Assembly (NCBI GenBank): GCA_019055375.1 | Contig: JAHQIW010000802.1 | Span: 62,001-126,000, forward strand | Direction: 5' to 3' | Source: Parelaphostrongylus tenuis | Taxonomy: Eukaryota > Nematoda > Chromadorea > Rhabditida > Metastrongylidae | DNA length: 64,000 bases | Part shown: positions 24,780 through 36,725 of the stretch, piece by piece | How the letters are laid out: each line of letters starts with the position of its first letter | Position numbering within the stretch: the stretch's first letter is position 1 | Position numbers and translations under genes: made by a program | Notes under the pieces: generated by a model | What the model saw: only the letters and a program-made list of their open reading frames with translations | Databases searched by the model: none | Told to the model about the DNA's origin: nothing

Positions 24780-26737
24780 TGGCGTACCAACCTCGCTTCA
24801 GCTTTACGCATTCATTTTTTAAAGTTATTTTGAATGTTTATTGCGAGGTTTCAAAAACAGTTGATGCCATGGATCAATTTTGTAAACATATTGTTGATAA
24901 TAAGCCAGTCACATCGACGAAATCACGGGTAATTTTCGATAACCCATGGTGGTAATAACTCGTATAAACGGGCGACTCCCTAGCCTAAACAATTGATAGA
25001 GATTTGATAGTAAGCCGGGCGAAATAAGGCTGAGAAAGGAATACTCTGCTTCTTTGGAAAGCTCAAATAAATAATTTCAAAAAAGCTTGTTTGATTTGAG
25101 CGTTTGAAACGTGTACGGCGCAAACGTATGTATCCATCAGCAGGTCAACGTAAAGTGGAACTTCCCAGCGAATTGATCACATCGCAGTCTAATTGTAATC
25201 AAAATCCTGCTCCTGGTTCTTCATCATCGGTTTGTTTGTTTAAACTATCTAAAGTAAGTTTTTAGCAAAATAAAGGTTGGAAAGCTTCTTCTTTCTAAGT
25301 GTAGCTGACTGACTTAGAAGGCCATCTAGAGTTTGATCTCGTAATTAGTCTTGTGATTCAAGCTTGTTGTGAGGCGTTGAAGATTTCAAATTCATAGTTA
25401 ACATTAAACTGTAATTTGAGCTCTCATTCTGTGTGAGGAACCATATTTCCCTTGAGCTGACCACGACATTATGGAAACGAATATTACTGAAAATAGTAAA
25501 AGTATTAGAAATAGTAATAGCAGTTAGTGTATTGGAATGGTGAAAAAATAATCGCGGTTTGTTTACCGTTGAAATTTGAAATTTACTGTAAATTCATTTG
25601 AAATCTAAATTTGGAATAATAGTTAGTTTATCACATGGTGGAATAATGGTTGTTAATAATAGTAGAAATAGTAGAGTGTAATATTAATAGTAATGATATA
25701 GTAGCATTAGCGATTGCCAAAGCAGTAAAAATGAAAAGTACAGGTGCAGCATCCTCGGTATTATGCGATGCGACCATTTGAAGGCCTTCGTGTTTACACA
25801 ATCGTTTATTATCTCCAAAATTTAAGAGTAGAATGAAGTAAAGCTTGTTATCCATCTGAGATGATTTGAAAGATTTCCGCCATAACAGAATGTCATTTCA
25901 CCTTAAGAATTTCTCATCACATCTCTGATTTTCTTTTTCGCTTCCTATACAGATTTTTTGGTGTTTGAGATGATTTCGGCGCACTTTTTGAAAAAATGAC
26001 TTAGAAGGCCATCTAGACAATTGAAGCGTAGAGTAATGTGCGGTAATTTAAATATTGCCAGAGTGTTTTCGTCTAATTCTGAGTGTATTTATCCTTTTTC
26101 CACTTCTTTATGTTCTATGTGGTAGTTGGTAATGCACGTCGTTTACTCTGTTGTAGCTTGAATATCGAGAACTTTTATGAATGGTGTTTTTTTTTTGCTC
26201 AGTGATATGTTGCAGCCAGATGGATTGAAAGGTCCTTAAGAGTTTTTGATGCATAATGGTATGCGGCAGTTCTGACTGTTGTCAGAGTCCTTTCGTTTAC
26301 TTTTGGGAAGTTACTTCTTATTCTTCCTTTTTCATTTTTTTTTGTATTGTATGTGACTGTTAGAAATGTACGCTGTTTGTTTTGATTTGTAATAAGAGGT
26401 TATTTGAGCAGATTCTGTTGCTTAGTGGTATACTACAGCCGTGTCAAAGTTATAAGAGGAAGACGTTCTTTGTAGGAATCGCATGGATCATAACGTTCCT
26501 CTTTTGTCGTATACGTGTTTCTGAATTACTCGATATGTAAATCTGACATCAGTACGTACGCCGCCACCAGTTCCGTACCTAGGCATAGGCAAATGAACGT
26601 CATCTCTCATCACTCAGGTTTAGTTGTGTTTCCGACCTACAAAGATAATGGGCAGAATCCTGTGTCAAGACTTACCACTTGGTAATGGATCTAACTTGCA
26701 TTTTATTGATAATGATAAATTTGAATTATAGAACATT

Positions 26738-26935
26738 TACCGTGCTTGATGCGATCGATATCTAGGTTTGACAACTTTTCATAAAGAAGTGATGGAAGTG
26801 TTTGAGTGATTGGATTGGAGACAATTTGACTTTCCAGGCTCTGACGAAGGCGACCTGCTGAATCTGTTTCACTGTTAGACTAAAGTTTGGATTTAACAGC
26901 TCGTGCCCCGCTTAAGAAGAGAGGAAAAATAAGAA
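26738..26935 (+). repeat. Penelope long repeat (pLTR), upstream copy
   Basis: Direct-repeat partner of 29,703-29,905. Shared blocks include 'aagaagtgatggaa', 'ccaggctctgacga', 'ggcgacctgc' and 'ctcgtgccccgcttaagaag'. It keeps hammerhead stem I GGCU and core CUGACGA (26,837-26,847), but the GAAA is lost. Confidence 0.85.
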
Positions 26936-27064
26936 TCACTAAAGCATGCCGAGGTTAATAGACAATCGGTCTAGTGATTTGTTATAAGATGTATCAGCAA
27001 AATATTACCAACTAACAAAGGAAGCAGGTTCTCTAAGGCAGAAATTTGTTCTAGCCGACAATGC

Positions 27065-29494
27065 GTGAAGTTTCTCCGACGTTGCTTTGAACATCGAGTC
27101 GCGTCGAACTTCATAGAACGAAAACGACTACATGAAGCATATGGTGCACCAGAGGACAGCCGTCAAATACTGAAAATTGATTTGGAAGTGCTCCAAAATT
27201 ACCTACGAAGCAAGCAGGACAAGATGTCCGCTCAGCTGAAGAGTGCGCGGCGAAGGAGAATTATTGTGATCAGTATTTGGAAGGCAACCTTCGGAGGAGA
27301 ATAGTTGGTGGGTCAACATTGATTTGCCAATCTATCAAGTTGAATGCTAAAGTTGCTTTGCGGGAAAAGTTCAATAATCTTTTGAGTAGATCGCATAACA
27401 TGATTGTTAGAAGTCACACGAATACCGCTAAAAAGGAGCAAACGAGTCATAATTGGGCAAATAATGTACCAGTAAATTTCAGGGTCACTGTTCTAGGAGG
27501 CATAACTCTCCCTGATGGTGCGCGCTCAGAATTAGGTCCAAGCTTCTCATCATCTCGGCCCATTTCTAAAGTATCCCTGCGTATGGTTGCGTGGAATCAC
27601 ATGAGCTGCAAGACAAACTCCGTAAAAAAGCTAGAGCCGATGAGATCAGTAGGGAAAGAAAAACAGCAAGTAGAGATTTTGCCAATACCACCATTTTCTC
27701 AACCGTTCTACAGACAACATGATCCTAGCGAGGAAATTGATAGGAAATTTAAGGAATTTGCTGAGGAAACATTTGAAACTCTTATTCATTGTCGCGCCAC
27801 ATAGCTTCAATCAAATCTCACCGAGGTGCGAAGATGTGGGTTGAAAGAAGTTTGAGATTTAAAAAAGCAATAAAAAATTAGACTATCACATAGCGATAAG
27901 GTTGGAGAGTTCGTAGTCATTTCCCAATAGATATCGAAATAAGTAAAAGGCATCTCGAAATGCTTTGCTTTACCGATCATCTTCTGAAAAGGAATTTTGG
28001 GGGCAGCACCGCAAAATAAAACAGTGAGTGAGACCAAACGGCAAAAGCGGCAGGTTTTAGACTATCTATCCTCACCCAATTAAAAATTCAATCACCAATA
28101 TGTCCCATCATATACTTGCTTATAAAAACACAAGTTAGTATCCACTGATAATCTGATGTCTAATTATACATCCACATAGAAAGTTAAACCTATCATCACC
28201 TCTGTAGACGAACCGACGGATAGGAATGCATGGTTCTTGAATTTGATAACATCCCAGTTGGTAAGACACATTCCAGCCCATCTGACTAACACTCACATGT
28301 CCCTGGACCGTCTGCGCAACGCAACTCAAGTAACGCGTTCGTAATGGAGTCATTTGGCGTCACTTCTCTCTATATCAACGTGTCAAATGACTGTGCATTA
28401 CAAGCCACACACGAGCTTCTTACAAAACATCAGAAAGCTGTCAACATGTTTTGCTTATCGAATCAGCAAATCATGATACTCTTGAAGGAGTGTTTGTCTG
28501 AATTGCTTAGTCTTCAGATGGTCCGGGAAGTACTTTGCACAGACCAGAGGGTTGGCAATGGGGCAGCGACTGACGCCTAACCTAGCTATTGCCTTCATGT
28601 CCAAAGTAGAAGCTGCAGTGTTTGAACTCCGGCCATCACTCTACTGTAGGTATATAGATGATTGCTTGGTCGTCTGTTCGACTTGAGTAGAGCAAACAAA
28701 TGTTTCAAATTGCTAGGTGAACAGTCAGCGTATATAAGATTCATCCGTGAAACACCAAAAGATTATTGGCTTCCTTTTGTGAACGTACAAAGAAACTTAG
28801 GAGATAAAGGCTATATTACAAAGTGGTACCGAAAGTCAAGTAATAAAAATATCCTGGTTCACTATCTCTCTTCTCATCCCTCGCATATAATAAAGGCGTG
28901 AATAAAAAACATGTTTCGAACAGCCGCCCCAGTGTGCACCGGAGAGGAGCAGAGAAGAGAGCGGGAAATAGCCATTTCAATGGCTACGACTCTGTAACCC
29001 CCCGGCTTAAGTTTAGACGAAACAGCACGTCCTTGCACGAAAGTTCTAGAGAAAGTAATATCTTGTTTATCCTCCTGTTCTTTTCAAATGAGATAAGTAC
29101 GTTAAACGTTGTTTGAAAAGACAGGCTTGGAGCATCTGGTACTAGTAACAGAATAACCACCAAATACTTTTAGGTGCCAATTAGTTCGTAATCGTTTATT
29201 TGACCGCCTCTGCACAACAAAAACTGCCGATTATGCCTTCACGGCAGAGGCGATGATTGCATGAATGTAGGCACAGTGTACCTAATCTCTTGCAAAGCGT
29301 GCGACGATAAATATATTGGCGAAATGAGTAGGACGCTTTATGCTCGCACAGAGCAACACCTAGCTGACATGGGCCATACTAGAGAAAAAACCCCGCTAGG
29401 TATACATAGAGTTCAGAAGCATGCCGGAGTATTTGATATAGAGGTCTCCATCCTTGAGCAGGAGCAATTAAAAATCAGCGCGAAAGATGCTTGA
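27065..29494 (+). pseudogene. Penelope polyprotein (RT + GIY-YIG), broken
   Basis: The amino-terminal part is open at 27,065-27,304 and 27,277-27,804 in different frames. RT motif A reads FGVTSLYINVSND where the family has FDVTSLYTNV, so the first catalytic Asp is Gly. Motif B reads QTRGLAMGQRLTPNLAIAFM and motif C reads YCRYIDDCLVV (28,530-28,690), so the second Asp pair survives. The thumb contains TKWYRKSSNKNILVHYLSS. After a gap the endonuclease has VYLISCKACDDKYIGEMSRT and EQHLADMGHT, with YIG and the Arg present. Several frameshifts and stops separate the blocks, so no intact protein can be made. Confidence 0.9.
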
Positions 29495-29702
29495 GGCGTT
29501 CTGGATAAAGACGACCAACTCAGCTATGAACCGCAGGGAAGAATGCCTCATAATCACCCGTGATATGAGTCAGTACATAAAACTGTAGTTTTGATGGGTA
29601 TAGTGCATTACTGGCCTATGTGATTACCGCTCCGTTGTTCTTCACCTGTTCATTTAGTGGAAAACATATAATAAAAAAGCGGTGAGTATGTTAAAGGTTG
29701 AC

Positions 29703-29905
29703 TTTGTGCTTGATGCAGTCGAAATCTAGGTCCGACAATTTTCTCTAAAGAAGTGATGGAAATGTTTGATTGATTGGATTATAAACAACTTTGACCTTTC
29801 CAGGCTCTGACGAGGGCGACCTGCCGAAACGTTATCTGTTTGATTGTGTGAATAAAGTTTGTATTTAACACCTCGTGCCCCGCTTAAGAAGAAAGAAAAA
29901 ATAAG
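29703..29905 (+). repeat. Penelope long repeat (pLTR), downstream copy, with hammerhead core
   Basis: Direct repeat of 26,738-26,935. At 29,813-29,838 the order GGCU, CUGACGA, GGGCGACCUGCC, GAAACGUU is preserved: complete core, stem II GGC/GCC. Stem I on the 3' side has decayed (AUCU instead of AGCC). Confidence 0.85.
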
Positions 29906-30334
29906 GACATTTATTAACAGCCGCTGATACGGCACAGGATACACTAGTACAAAGTATGCCGTGGACAAGTGCTACATGACATTGCAGAGCTGATATTCTT
30001 TCACTTGCAAGCTAACACGATATTGATTCATATGAAATTCAAGTACTTAGCAGTTCATCAAAGCCGTATTGGCCAAACTCGATTATCCGCAGTCTATCAT
30101 TCTATCGACGTGAGTGCTCGGATTGAGCAGGATCTAGTGAAGCACGGCGCAAATGAACTAATATTGCTCCGTAGTGCCCCTTTTTACAATACGGTTGCTA
30201 ACTAACTGATTTTCGTTGAAAATGACCTATTGTGAGTAAACCGAAGTGTTAAACTTACACCGAGAACTTATTGCAAGTCCCTTGACCAACTGTCAATTGA
30301 CCTCGGCATTGATTGTATATCTCCTTGATTTTCT

Positions 30335-30500
30335 TATTCAGCAAATAGGAGGTTGTTAAGTTGAATATTCATTCGGTACAGGTGAACAATAAATTTGATC
30401 GTAATGGCTGACGTTTCGGCTTAGTCGTCTTCTTCAGAGCCTGAAAGAGTCAAATCAGTATGCAGCATACTCAGTCTAGCACTCTCAAAGCCAAAGCAGA
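30335..30500 (-). repeat. Penelope pLTR relic with well-preserved hammerhead
   Basis: Reverse complement of 30,406-30,441 reads GGCU, CUGAAGA, a 13-base stem II region, GAAACGUC, AGCC. Stem I (GGCU/AGCC) is perfect and the core is intact; stem II has an A·C mismatch. The preceding CUUUCAGGCU block is the usual pLTR context. Confidence 0.75.
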
Positions 30501-30511
30501 ACACATCACGT

Positions 30512-30972
30512 ACCAAAAAAAGAATGTTTAAAGCCTAAACGAAGTTGGTACGCCAGGGCCATACAGCGGTGTTTCGGAGGTTTCGGCTTCCTCGTCAGTG
30601 ACCCCCGCTCCCACATTAAGCCTTGCATTGTATTAAGGAGGGAGGCGTATGTGGTAATGGCACAGTGTAAAGTGACAATGAGGTTTCAAAAGCAGTCGAT
30701 GTTATGGATCAATTGTGCTCTACCAGCCAAAATCCATCGACTGAGAAATGGTGATGGACCAGTGTCATTGTACACTGTGCCATCACCGCACACGCCTCCC
30801 TTCTTGCTACAATGCAGGGCTTAATGTGGGGCGGGGGTCACTAATGAGGAGGCCGAAACACCGGTGTATGGCCCTGGCGTACCAACCTCATTTAGGCTTT
30901 AGACATTCTTTTTTGGAATTATTCTGAATGTTCATTGCGAGGTCTTAAAACACTCGATGTTATGGATCAAGA
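30512..30972. mobile_element. Fold-back element with a hammerhead core in each arm (copy 2)
   Basis: Same structure as 24,428-24,890. The arms match over about 190 bases: 'gaatgtttaaagcctaaacg' at left, and 'ggctttagacattcttttt' at right. Minus-strand core at 30,604-30,556 is intact (GGGUCA, CUGACGA, 16-base stem II region with GGA/UCC, GAAA, UA, UGGCCC). Plus-strand core at 30,835-30,874 has CUAAUGA (invariant G changed to A), a short stem II GG/CC, GAAA, palindromic stem III and intact stem I. A central segment contains the 'cagtgtcattgtacactg' palindrome. Confidence 0.82.
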
Positions 30973-31852
30973 TTACGTACCGTTTGCTTAGGTTCCGTAA
31001 GGTGTTAGTCGGTCATGAGAGTTGATTTATGGAAACCTATTCCATCTGTGAAGTGGAAGTGAATAAACTTCCATTTATTGGGAAAGAAAGTCGAAATGCT
31101 AAATGAGTATACTGAAAACCATTGAATGTATTTTCACTGTCACAGATGACTGCAATTAAAAAATAAGTGGAAAGCGAAGAAACTGCAGAAAACGGCGTGT
31201 CAAAAAGGGGACTGGATACGAAGAGTGTACATGGCTTATACTTCTCTATGTAATTTTGCATAGAAACGATCTGCAGTTATGACATTGTGAATTAATATAT
31301 TCTCACAAGGATGAATATCAAACCTAAGTGATCGTATTGGACCTGCTATCGCTTACAATCCATCAGCCAGCGGAAAGTATAGTGAGAAAATGAGCTGACA
31401 TTTACAGCGATACCTTGGTAGTTGAACGATTTACCACCCTCATAACATGCTTTGTATAAATTCATTTCTCAATCAACCATTGAAGAGTGTCAGCAACGCA
31501 GTGATAGCAGATGGATGCATCGGTCCTTGGTTCAAATTCTTCTTGGCTCACTAAACCTTTCGTTCATACAAGATCGGCAATTCAGCGGCTCTGGGAAGAC
31601 AGCAGATCTGAATTGATACATTCGTAGACAACCGTGAATTCTTATCAACACGGGTGCCCAATTTGCTCATTTATCTCGTAGATCGTCATGGCTAGGAAGC
31701 TTAACATCCCCTTATGGTCCACTCCACTTGCCTTTGTCTCGTTTTCGCTGCCTATTCTTGTAGTGTAATCAACCGCTCCAATTTTCTTGTGAACTTGATC
31801 GATCAATTCAAATTTCCGTTGAAATTCATTTACGAATACTTGATGCTTGTTA

Positions 31853-32078
31853 AGGCGCGCCGTGGCCGAGTAGTTGTGATGCTCGTCCCTGGGAGCGTGG
31901 AGCCGAGCTCCACCCTCCAGCGCTCTCTGGCAGTCAACAACGAACAACCTATGGCACGGCACAGCCAGGCTATCTCTGAGATTTCAGGGAAGCTCGCTTA
32001 ATCAGTGTATTACGACATTCAAGAAGAAAACCAAAAAAAGGAATAAATGCCAGATGTATTGAGATCCGCACAGTGAAG
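31853..32078 (+). repeat. SINE-B (tRNA-headed)
   Basis: Head 'gcgccgtggccgagtagttg' and tail 'gtattgagatccgcacagtg'. It is absent from the equivalent place in duplication copy A, so it arrived later. Confidence 0.8.
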
Positions 32079-33289
32079 GAAACCTGTGAAGACTGGTCAG
32101 TAAAGTGTTTAACAATTGTGCGAATTTCAACGCTCGAGTTTCAAGTAACGGCTCAAGTTCAGGTATGGTCTCGATATCGGTTGTGTGGAAATGCTGACAG
32201 AGTGCTTAAAGAGTCGTTCTGCGGATTATACCTTGCTGGGTCGAATACGGTTAGTGATCGATAGCTTTTTCAAAAAATCTTAAGTGACTCATTCTTCTCT
32301 CTTCCATCCACTAAATTCTCCACTCAATCGTTCTCAATATTTTTTCCAATGGAGGTGGACGCAAAACGTTATCGCCATGATCGAAGTTCCTTTCCGCCCT
32401 TTCAATGCCATTCCCGTGGCTGAACAAATCATGTGCTGAATCATCTTTGTGTTTGTATCGTTCTACTCAAAGATCCCGTTTTCTAATCCATTTGCAAATC
32501 TGGAGACTCATAATGACGATGGCAAAACAGAGGTTCAGTAGAAATCTTCCCTCAACAAAGCGTTTTGTATCCAAGCAAGTTTTCGATCCGTTGCAGTATG
32601 ACGACGAAGTTTTACGCTCGAATTGTCCTCAACCTACCTGTCCTTTTTCTTCGAGAGAGCAATAAGAAATTTGCATTATTGAGTTAATAATATGTCAGCA
32701 CTCAAACTAGACTTCGATCCATCAACGATAGAGAAGTTCTGTAGATTATCATGACATTTTATTCCATATTGGCAGTCGCTCCGGCGATGTCACCTTTTTC
32801 AGAGTGTGGAAGAATCAAACTGAAGCAGGATCTTTTTTTAACGCACTGTAGTAACTTAAGCCGGGAAAATTTAATACGTAAATCTTTTATCAACATAGTA
32901 AACAGCTTCTTTTACACTCATTGCCCTGTTCTTTATAAATCTTCTGGTTAATTTTGGAAAGCACCGAACAGTGTCTCATGTGTGAGGAATGTGCTTGGAT
33001 CAGGTCAAAAATTAGCCCAAGATATGGAGCAAGGTCACGCGTTAGTACAATAGGTTCTTTTCTGCAATTCAATGTTTGAACTATTGACATCAACCCAAAA
33101 AGATTCAACTACTCCATGTTGAGGTTTTAGATTTCTGGGCAGGGATAATGATTTCTACTTCGAACTCTCCTCCGTAGAAGTGTCTCCTATGCCTGCTTAA
33201 TAGAACGTTTTTTTTTTTGCTTCAAGTCATTTCGCTTAACCCGAATACTGTATTGTCCATGAGTACGGTAATATGCCCCTTTGAAGCCA

Positions 33290-33585
33290 CTTTATGGGGA
33301 TATTGTAGCGCAATGGCTAGTGCCTGTTTCAGGAAGCAAGGCGGTAAACAAGACTGGTTCAATCCTCTCGCCAACACTTTCTCAACTGAACACCTAGGAA
33401 TTCCTTAGTTTGGTTGTCGTTCAAGGCTGCAACGAAGCTCTATCCGGCAGCATAGTACGACTGAATAAAGCAAACGAAAACTTCAATTATCAGTCGAAGT
33501 AACATGCTAAATATTGAAGGATCTTTGTGGAGAACAAAGGTGAGAAAACAAGTGCAATGTAAGAAGTGCTGGGACTCGTACGAAC
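33290..33585 (+). repeat. SINE-C (tRNA-headed), inside copy B of the duplication
   Basis: Head 'tgtagcgcaatggctagtgc' (A box) and 'ctggttcaatcctctcgcc' (B box, close to GGTTCAATCC). Same position as the copy at 21,060 relative to the duplicated sequence. Confidence 0.8.
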
Positions 33586-34493
33586 GAATTCCGTAACGTC
33601 AGCCACCTATTTTTTGCATTCTACTTCTAGACAACTCCAATTTCAAATTCGCCTATTGAAGGTGGCCGGAATGTTGGTGCTGTAGTGTGGTCAAACCGAG
33701 AACTACGTGCGTACTGCAGAGCACCTCTGGCCATAGCGCCACAGAGGAGAGTAAATTGGACGATACGGTAGCGTCAACCGCCTGAATGAATCGTCAAGCT
33801 GCAAACTATGGAAACGGACAATGTCTACTTCTTTACTGCAAGTCATAACTTTCAACACTTCATGACCACGTGAAACTCGTAGATTTTACTTTCGGACGTT
33901 TCGCCCCATATATGCTGACGTCAGACCCTGCGAAATTAATAAGCACAAAATTCGATTCTTCAAATCAGTTTTTTTCTGGTGAAGAGCAATAAACGCTTTT
34001 GCCGGATTTAGTCAGAAGTCCAACAAAGATCAAGTTCCAGGACCAACAACTTGCCAGCTAGTCAAACACTCTTTTTAACGTGGATTTCATGGCTTTACTA
34101 ATACTTCTCAGGTCCACGTCAGTTTCCATAATAGTGTGAAGACAGCTAGCACACAGAAATTCACTACAACCACTATAACTGTTTCAGTGGAGTAATATAA
34201 GGGCGTCTTTTGACTTCTTAGGTACCTCCGAAAATAGTGCTGATTATGAATTTTCGGGCTAGTCAGCCAATTGAAAGATATCCAACAATGCTGAGTGATA
34301 TACAAAAGTGATACATTAAGCGCCGGGAGGTGAACCCGCTTAATATGCTTTGCTTGGGCGCATGTTAATCTTACACTATTAGCGCTTCCATCCTGATATC
34401 GCTTTTCCTGCGATTCAACGATAATTGGAATAAATCCAGGGATTTTACCTATCATCTCGTGTGTGCCATATGAATTCTTCCTACTTTGGATTA

Positions 34494-35312
34494 TATATGC
34501 TCATTGTGATTCTTTCTGATTAGAGGGGAACAAATGAAAAACCGACCTCATTCGCTGAAGAGGAACTTTTCATAGAAGTGTTGGTAACCATTCGAAAGCT
34601 GAGATTTCTTGCTACAGCCCCACTTCGCCGGTTTTTCAAACACCCTTCTATAACACTGTAATCTTCACAAAATCTAGCGCATATTTCGCGTCAGACAGAG
34701 CTCTTTTTTTGGACTATTAGTAATCATAAAATAGCGTAGTGCTTCCTTATGTCAATGCCGCACTTGTATCCTTAAAAGACCGTTTCTCTGCAACGCAGCA
34801 GGTAAAATATGTTGAACTCATGTGTGAGACGGATGATTCAAAGCCGGTACACGTCGCGATGGGTGTGGTGGTCACGTGACTGCTGACGCAATAACCCTCT
34901 ATGCGTTCATAGAACCGTTCACTGACCGCCGCGAGCCAGCGCTCACGTGAATCGCGCGGGACGCCATTGCTTCTACGTGGGAACTCGACTTATTAAAACT
35001 TGCATTGCAGTTTGTTTACCTGTTGCGTTTCAGAGAAACGGTTTCAGGATTTAAGAAAAGCGTTAGAATCAAAATTCGATTACGCAATCGAATGATTACT
35101 AATAGCCCAAAGAAAGAGCTCGGTCCGGTGAGAAATATGCGTGTCTGAAACCAAGAAATCTTTTCTTACAGCAACGTCAAAAAAAGTCTTTTCGAGAGCC
35201 GACGACGTGAAACTGTAGCTCCGTCTCAGCTTTCGAATGGCTACCACCACTCCTATGATAAGCTCGTCTTCAGCAAATGAGGTCGGTTTTTCATTTGTTC
35301 CCTCCTAATCAA
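34494..35312. mobile_element. FB-1 fold-back element, complete
   Basis: Ends are inverted copies: 'gggaacaaatgaaaaaccga' at left and its reverse complement near 35,290-35,308. Arms of about 340-380 bases; the paired inner blocks are 'ccgtttctctgcaacgcagc' and its counterpart near 35,020-35,045. The GC-rich centre (34,840-34,985) is unpaired. No transposase. Confidence 0.87.
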
Positions 35313-36480
35313 AGAGAACCCTTATTTTTCATTCAAAGGAGAACCATAATGCAACTAAAGTACACTCATCCAACTGAGTAGCCTGTTATTATACCTCAGT
35401 TGATCGTCGCAGGACCAGTATTTGCAAGATTATGACGATCACCAGTTACTGTAGGGTGAGCACATTTGCACTGTTGATTTCGCAATCATTCGGCGGTCAT
35501 TCTTGATGCATCTCTTGTCTTGTGTTCATCAACAAGTCATTGTCGTCCCACGCGGTCTGCTTCCGTGTCGGTTTTCTTGGTCTACTGATTTCCTTTTTTA
35601 CTTCCATACCTAATTTTTCATAAAGTTTTTTCTTCATGCTCATTTTTCCGTTCATTTTGTCGGCACAAAACTCTACGACATGAGTGATAGGCCAGCTCAC
35701 GATAATGTGGGAGTGTGTTAGTATACTGTTCTTGTAATAATCAGAGTACATATCCAAGATTATTCCAGTTGAACATCAACCTAAGTTTTCTCAAAAGTCC
35801 TGAGCGTAAAATTTTCTCCGGTTAAAATTGTTTTTCACTTGACGTTGTACGTTATACACTTGTCTTTATTGTTATCCTCAACCAAAAACTTCAGCCGATT
35901 TCCCTTATTCCCTCTTCAATAGATGTCATCATAATCGCACTGACTAATTAAATGGAAATAAAACATGAAAATAAATGTTACCGTGTCATTTCAATTTGAG
36001 TTTGAATTGCAGAGGAGAAAGGGCAGGGGAGGAGACTGGCACGATTCGGGCCCCTATAAACGTAAGAAGTCCGGATGACATTGTTTTCATACAGTCTGAG
36101 AATAGATAATCAAAAGTAACTATAGATAAACTAGCCTAGATAGATTTTCTAGCCATCGAAACGCTTAGTTCGGGTGGTAAGACGTTGCGTGTTGTACTAC
36201 CACATCGGGTTTAAAAATTTCATTTTTCGCCACCACCTATCTGTAGAAATGATGCGTATCGCTGTACGCAAAGAAATTTTGTTTGCCATTTGGAGAGTAC
36301 TTTTAATTCTGAATGGTATTAGTGTAACTGATTAAGTGATATTGAACTAAAATTAATGTCATTCATTCAACCCGAAATGATTTACGGCATTTTGTTGCAA
36401 ACCGCTGCTAAGAGAATCGACGAAATAGAAGCAGCAGGTCTTTTCTCATTTTCTCATTTGTTTCTATATAACTCAGTTTC
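35313..36480. other. Unassigned sequence
   Basis: The minus-strand open stretch at 35,497-35,757 is Lys-rich but has no recognised motif or splice context. Nothing else identified. Confidence 0.4.
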
Positions 36481-36489
36481 TAAGGATGT

Positions 36490-36527
<38 letters not shown>

Positions 36528-36583
36528 GTATGTATATATATATATATATATATGTATACACATATGTATGTGCACACATGTGT

Positions 36584-36627
<44 letters not shown>

Positions 36628-36725
36628 CATGTACACATATGTACATGTATGCATGGATATGTGTACGCACGTACTCAAGTATGTAATATATATGTATATA
36701 TGTACAGTACATATGTATACATTTA
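36490..36725. repeat. Compound TA / TATG / CATA microsatellite
   Basis: Long alternating purine-pyrimidine tract. It creates spurious Ile/Tyr-rich ORFs on both strands (36,356-36,892), which should not be annotated as genes. Confidence 0.97.

Larger units (their letters stand above)
24428..24890. mobile_element. Fold-back element with a hammerhead ribozyme core in each arm (copy 1)
   Basis: Two inverted arms share the GGTACGCC..GGGCCATA block and the flank 'aataaacattcaaaataatt'. Each arm carries a complete hammerhead-type core on the strand reading outward: minus strand 24,519 to 24,471 and plus strand 24,731-24,779 (see separate entries). There is no protein-coding content. The right arm is followed by 'gcgaggtttcaaaaacagtt', which is also found inside the element. 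Confidence 0.8.
19060..26720 (+). repeat. Segmental duplication, copy A
   Basis: Many blocks match, in the same order and orientation, blocks between 31,035 and 43,350. Anchor pairs: 19,265/31,207; 19,370/31,320; 20,050/32,180; 20,395/32,525; 20,590/32,695; 20,785/32,895; 21,130/33,395; 23,500/39,045; 23,755/39,300; 24,260/40,540; 25,205/41,095; 26,100/42,715; 26,450/43,070; 26,600/43,195. Identity looks like roughly 60-70%, so the event is old. No coding content was recognised in the shared sequence. Later insertions inside copy A are an RTE relic, half of an FB-1 element and a hammerhead fold-back. Confidence 0.85.
26738..29905 (+). mobile_element. Penelope-like retroelement, nearly full length, inactive
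   Basis: Order: long repeat, amino-terminal region (27,065-27,804), reverse transcriptase (about 28,340-28,900), linker, GIY-YIG endonuclease (29,261-29,494), long repeat. Penelope-like elements combine exactly these two enzymes and commonly carry hammerhead ribozymes in their repeats. The element lies between the two copies of the segmental duplication. A reverse-strand pLTR relic follows at about 30,335-30,500. Confidence 0.9.
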
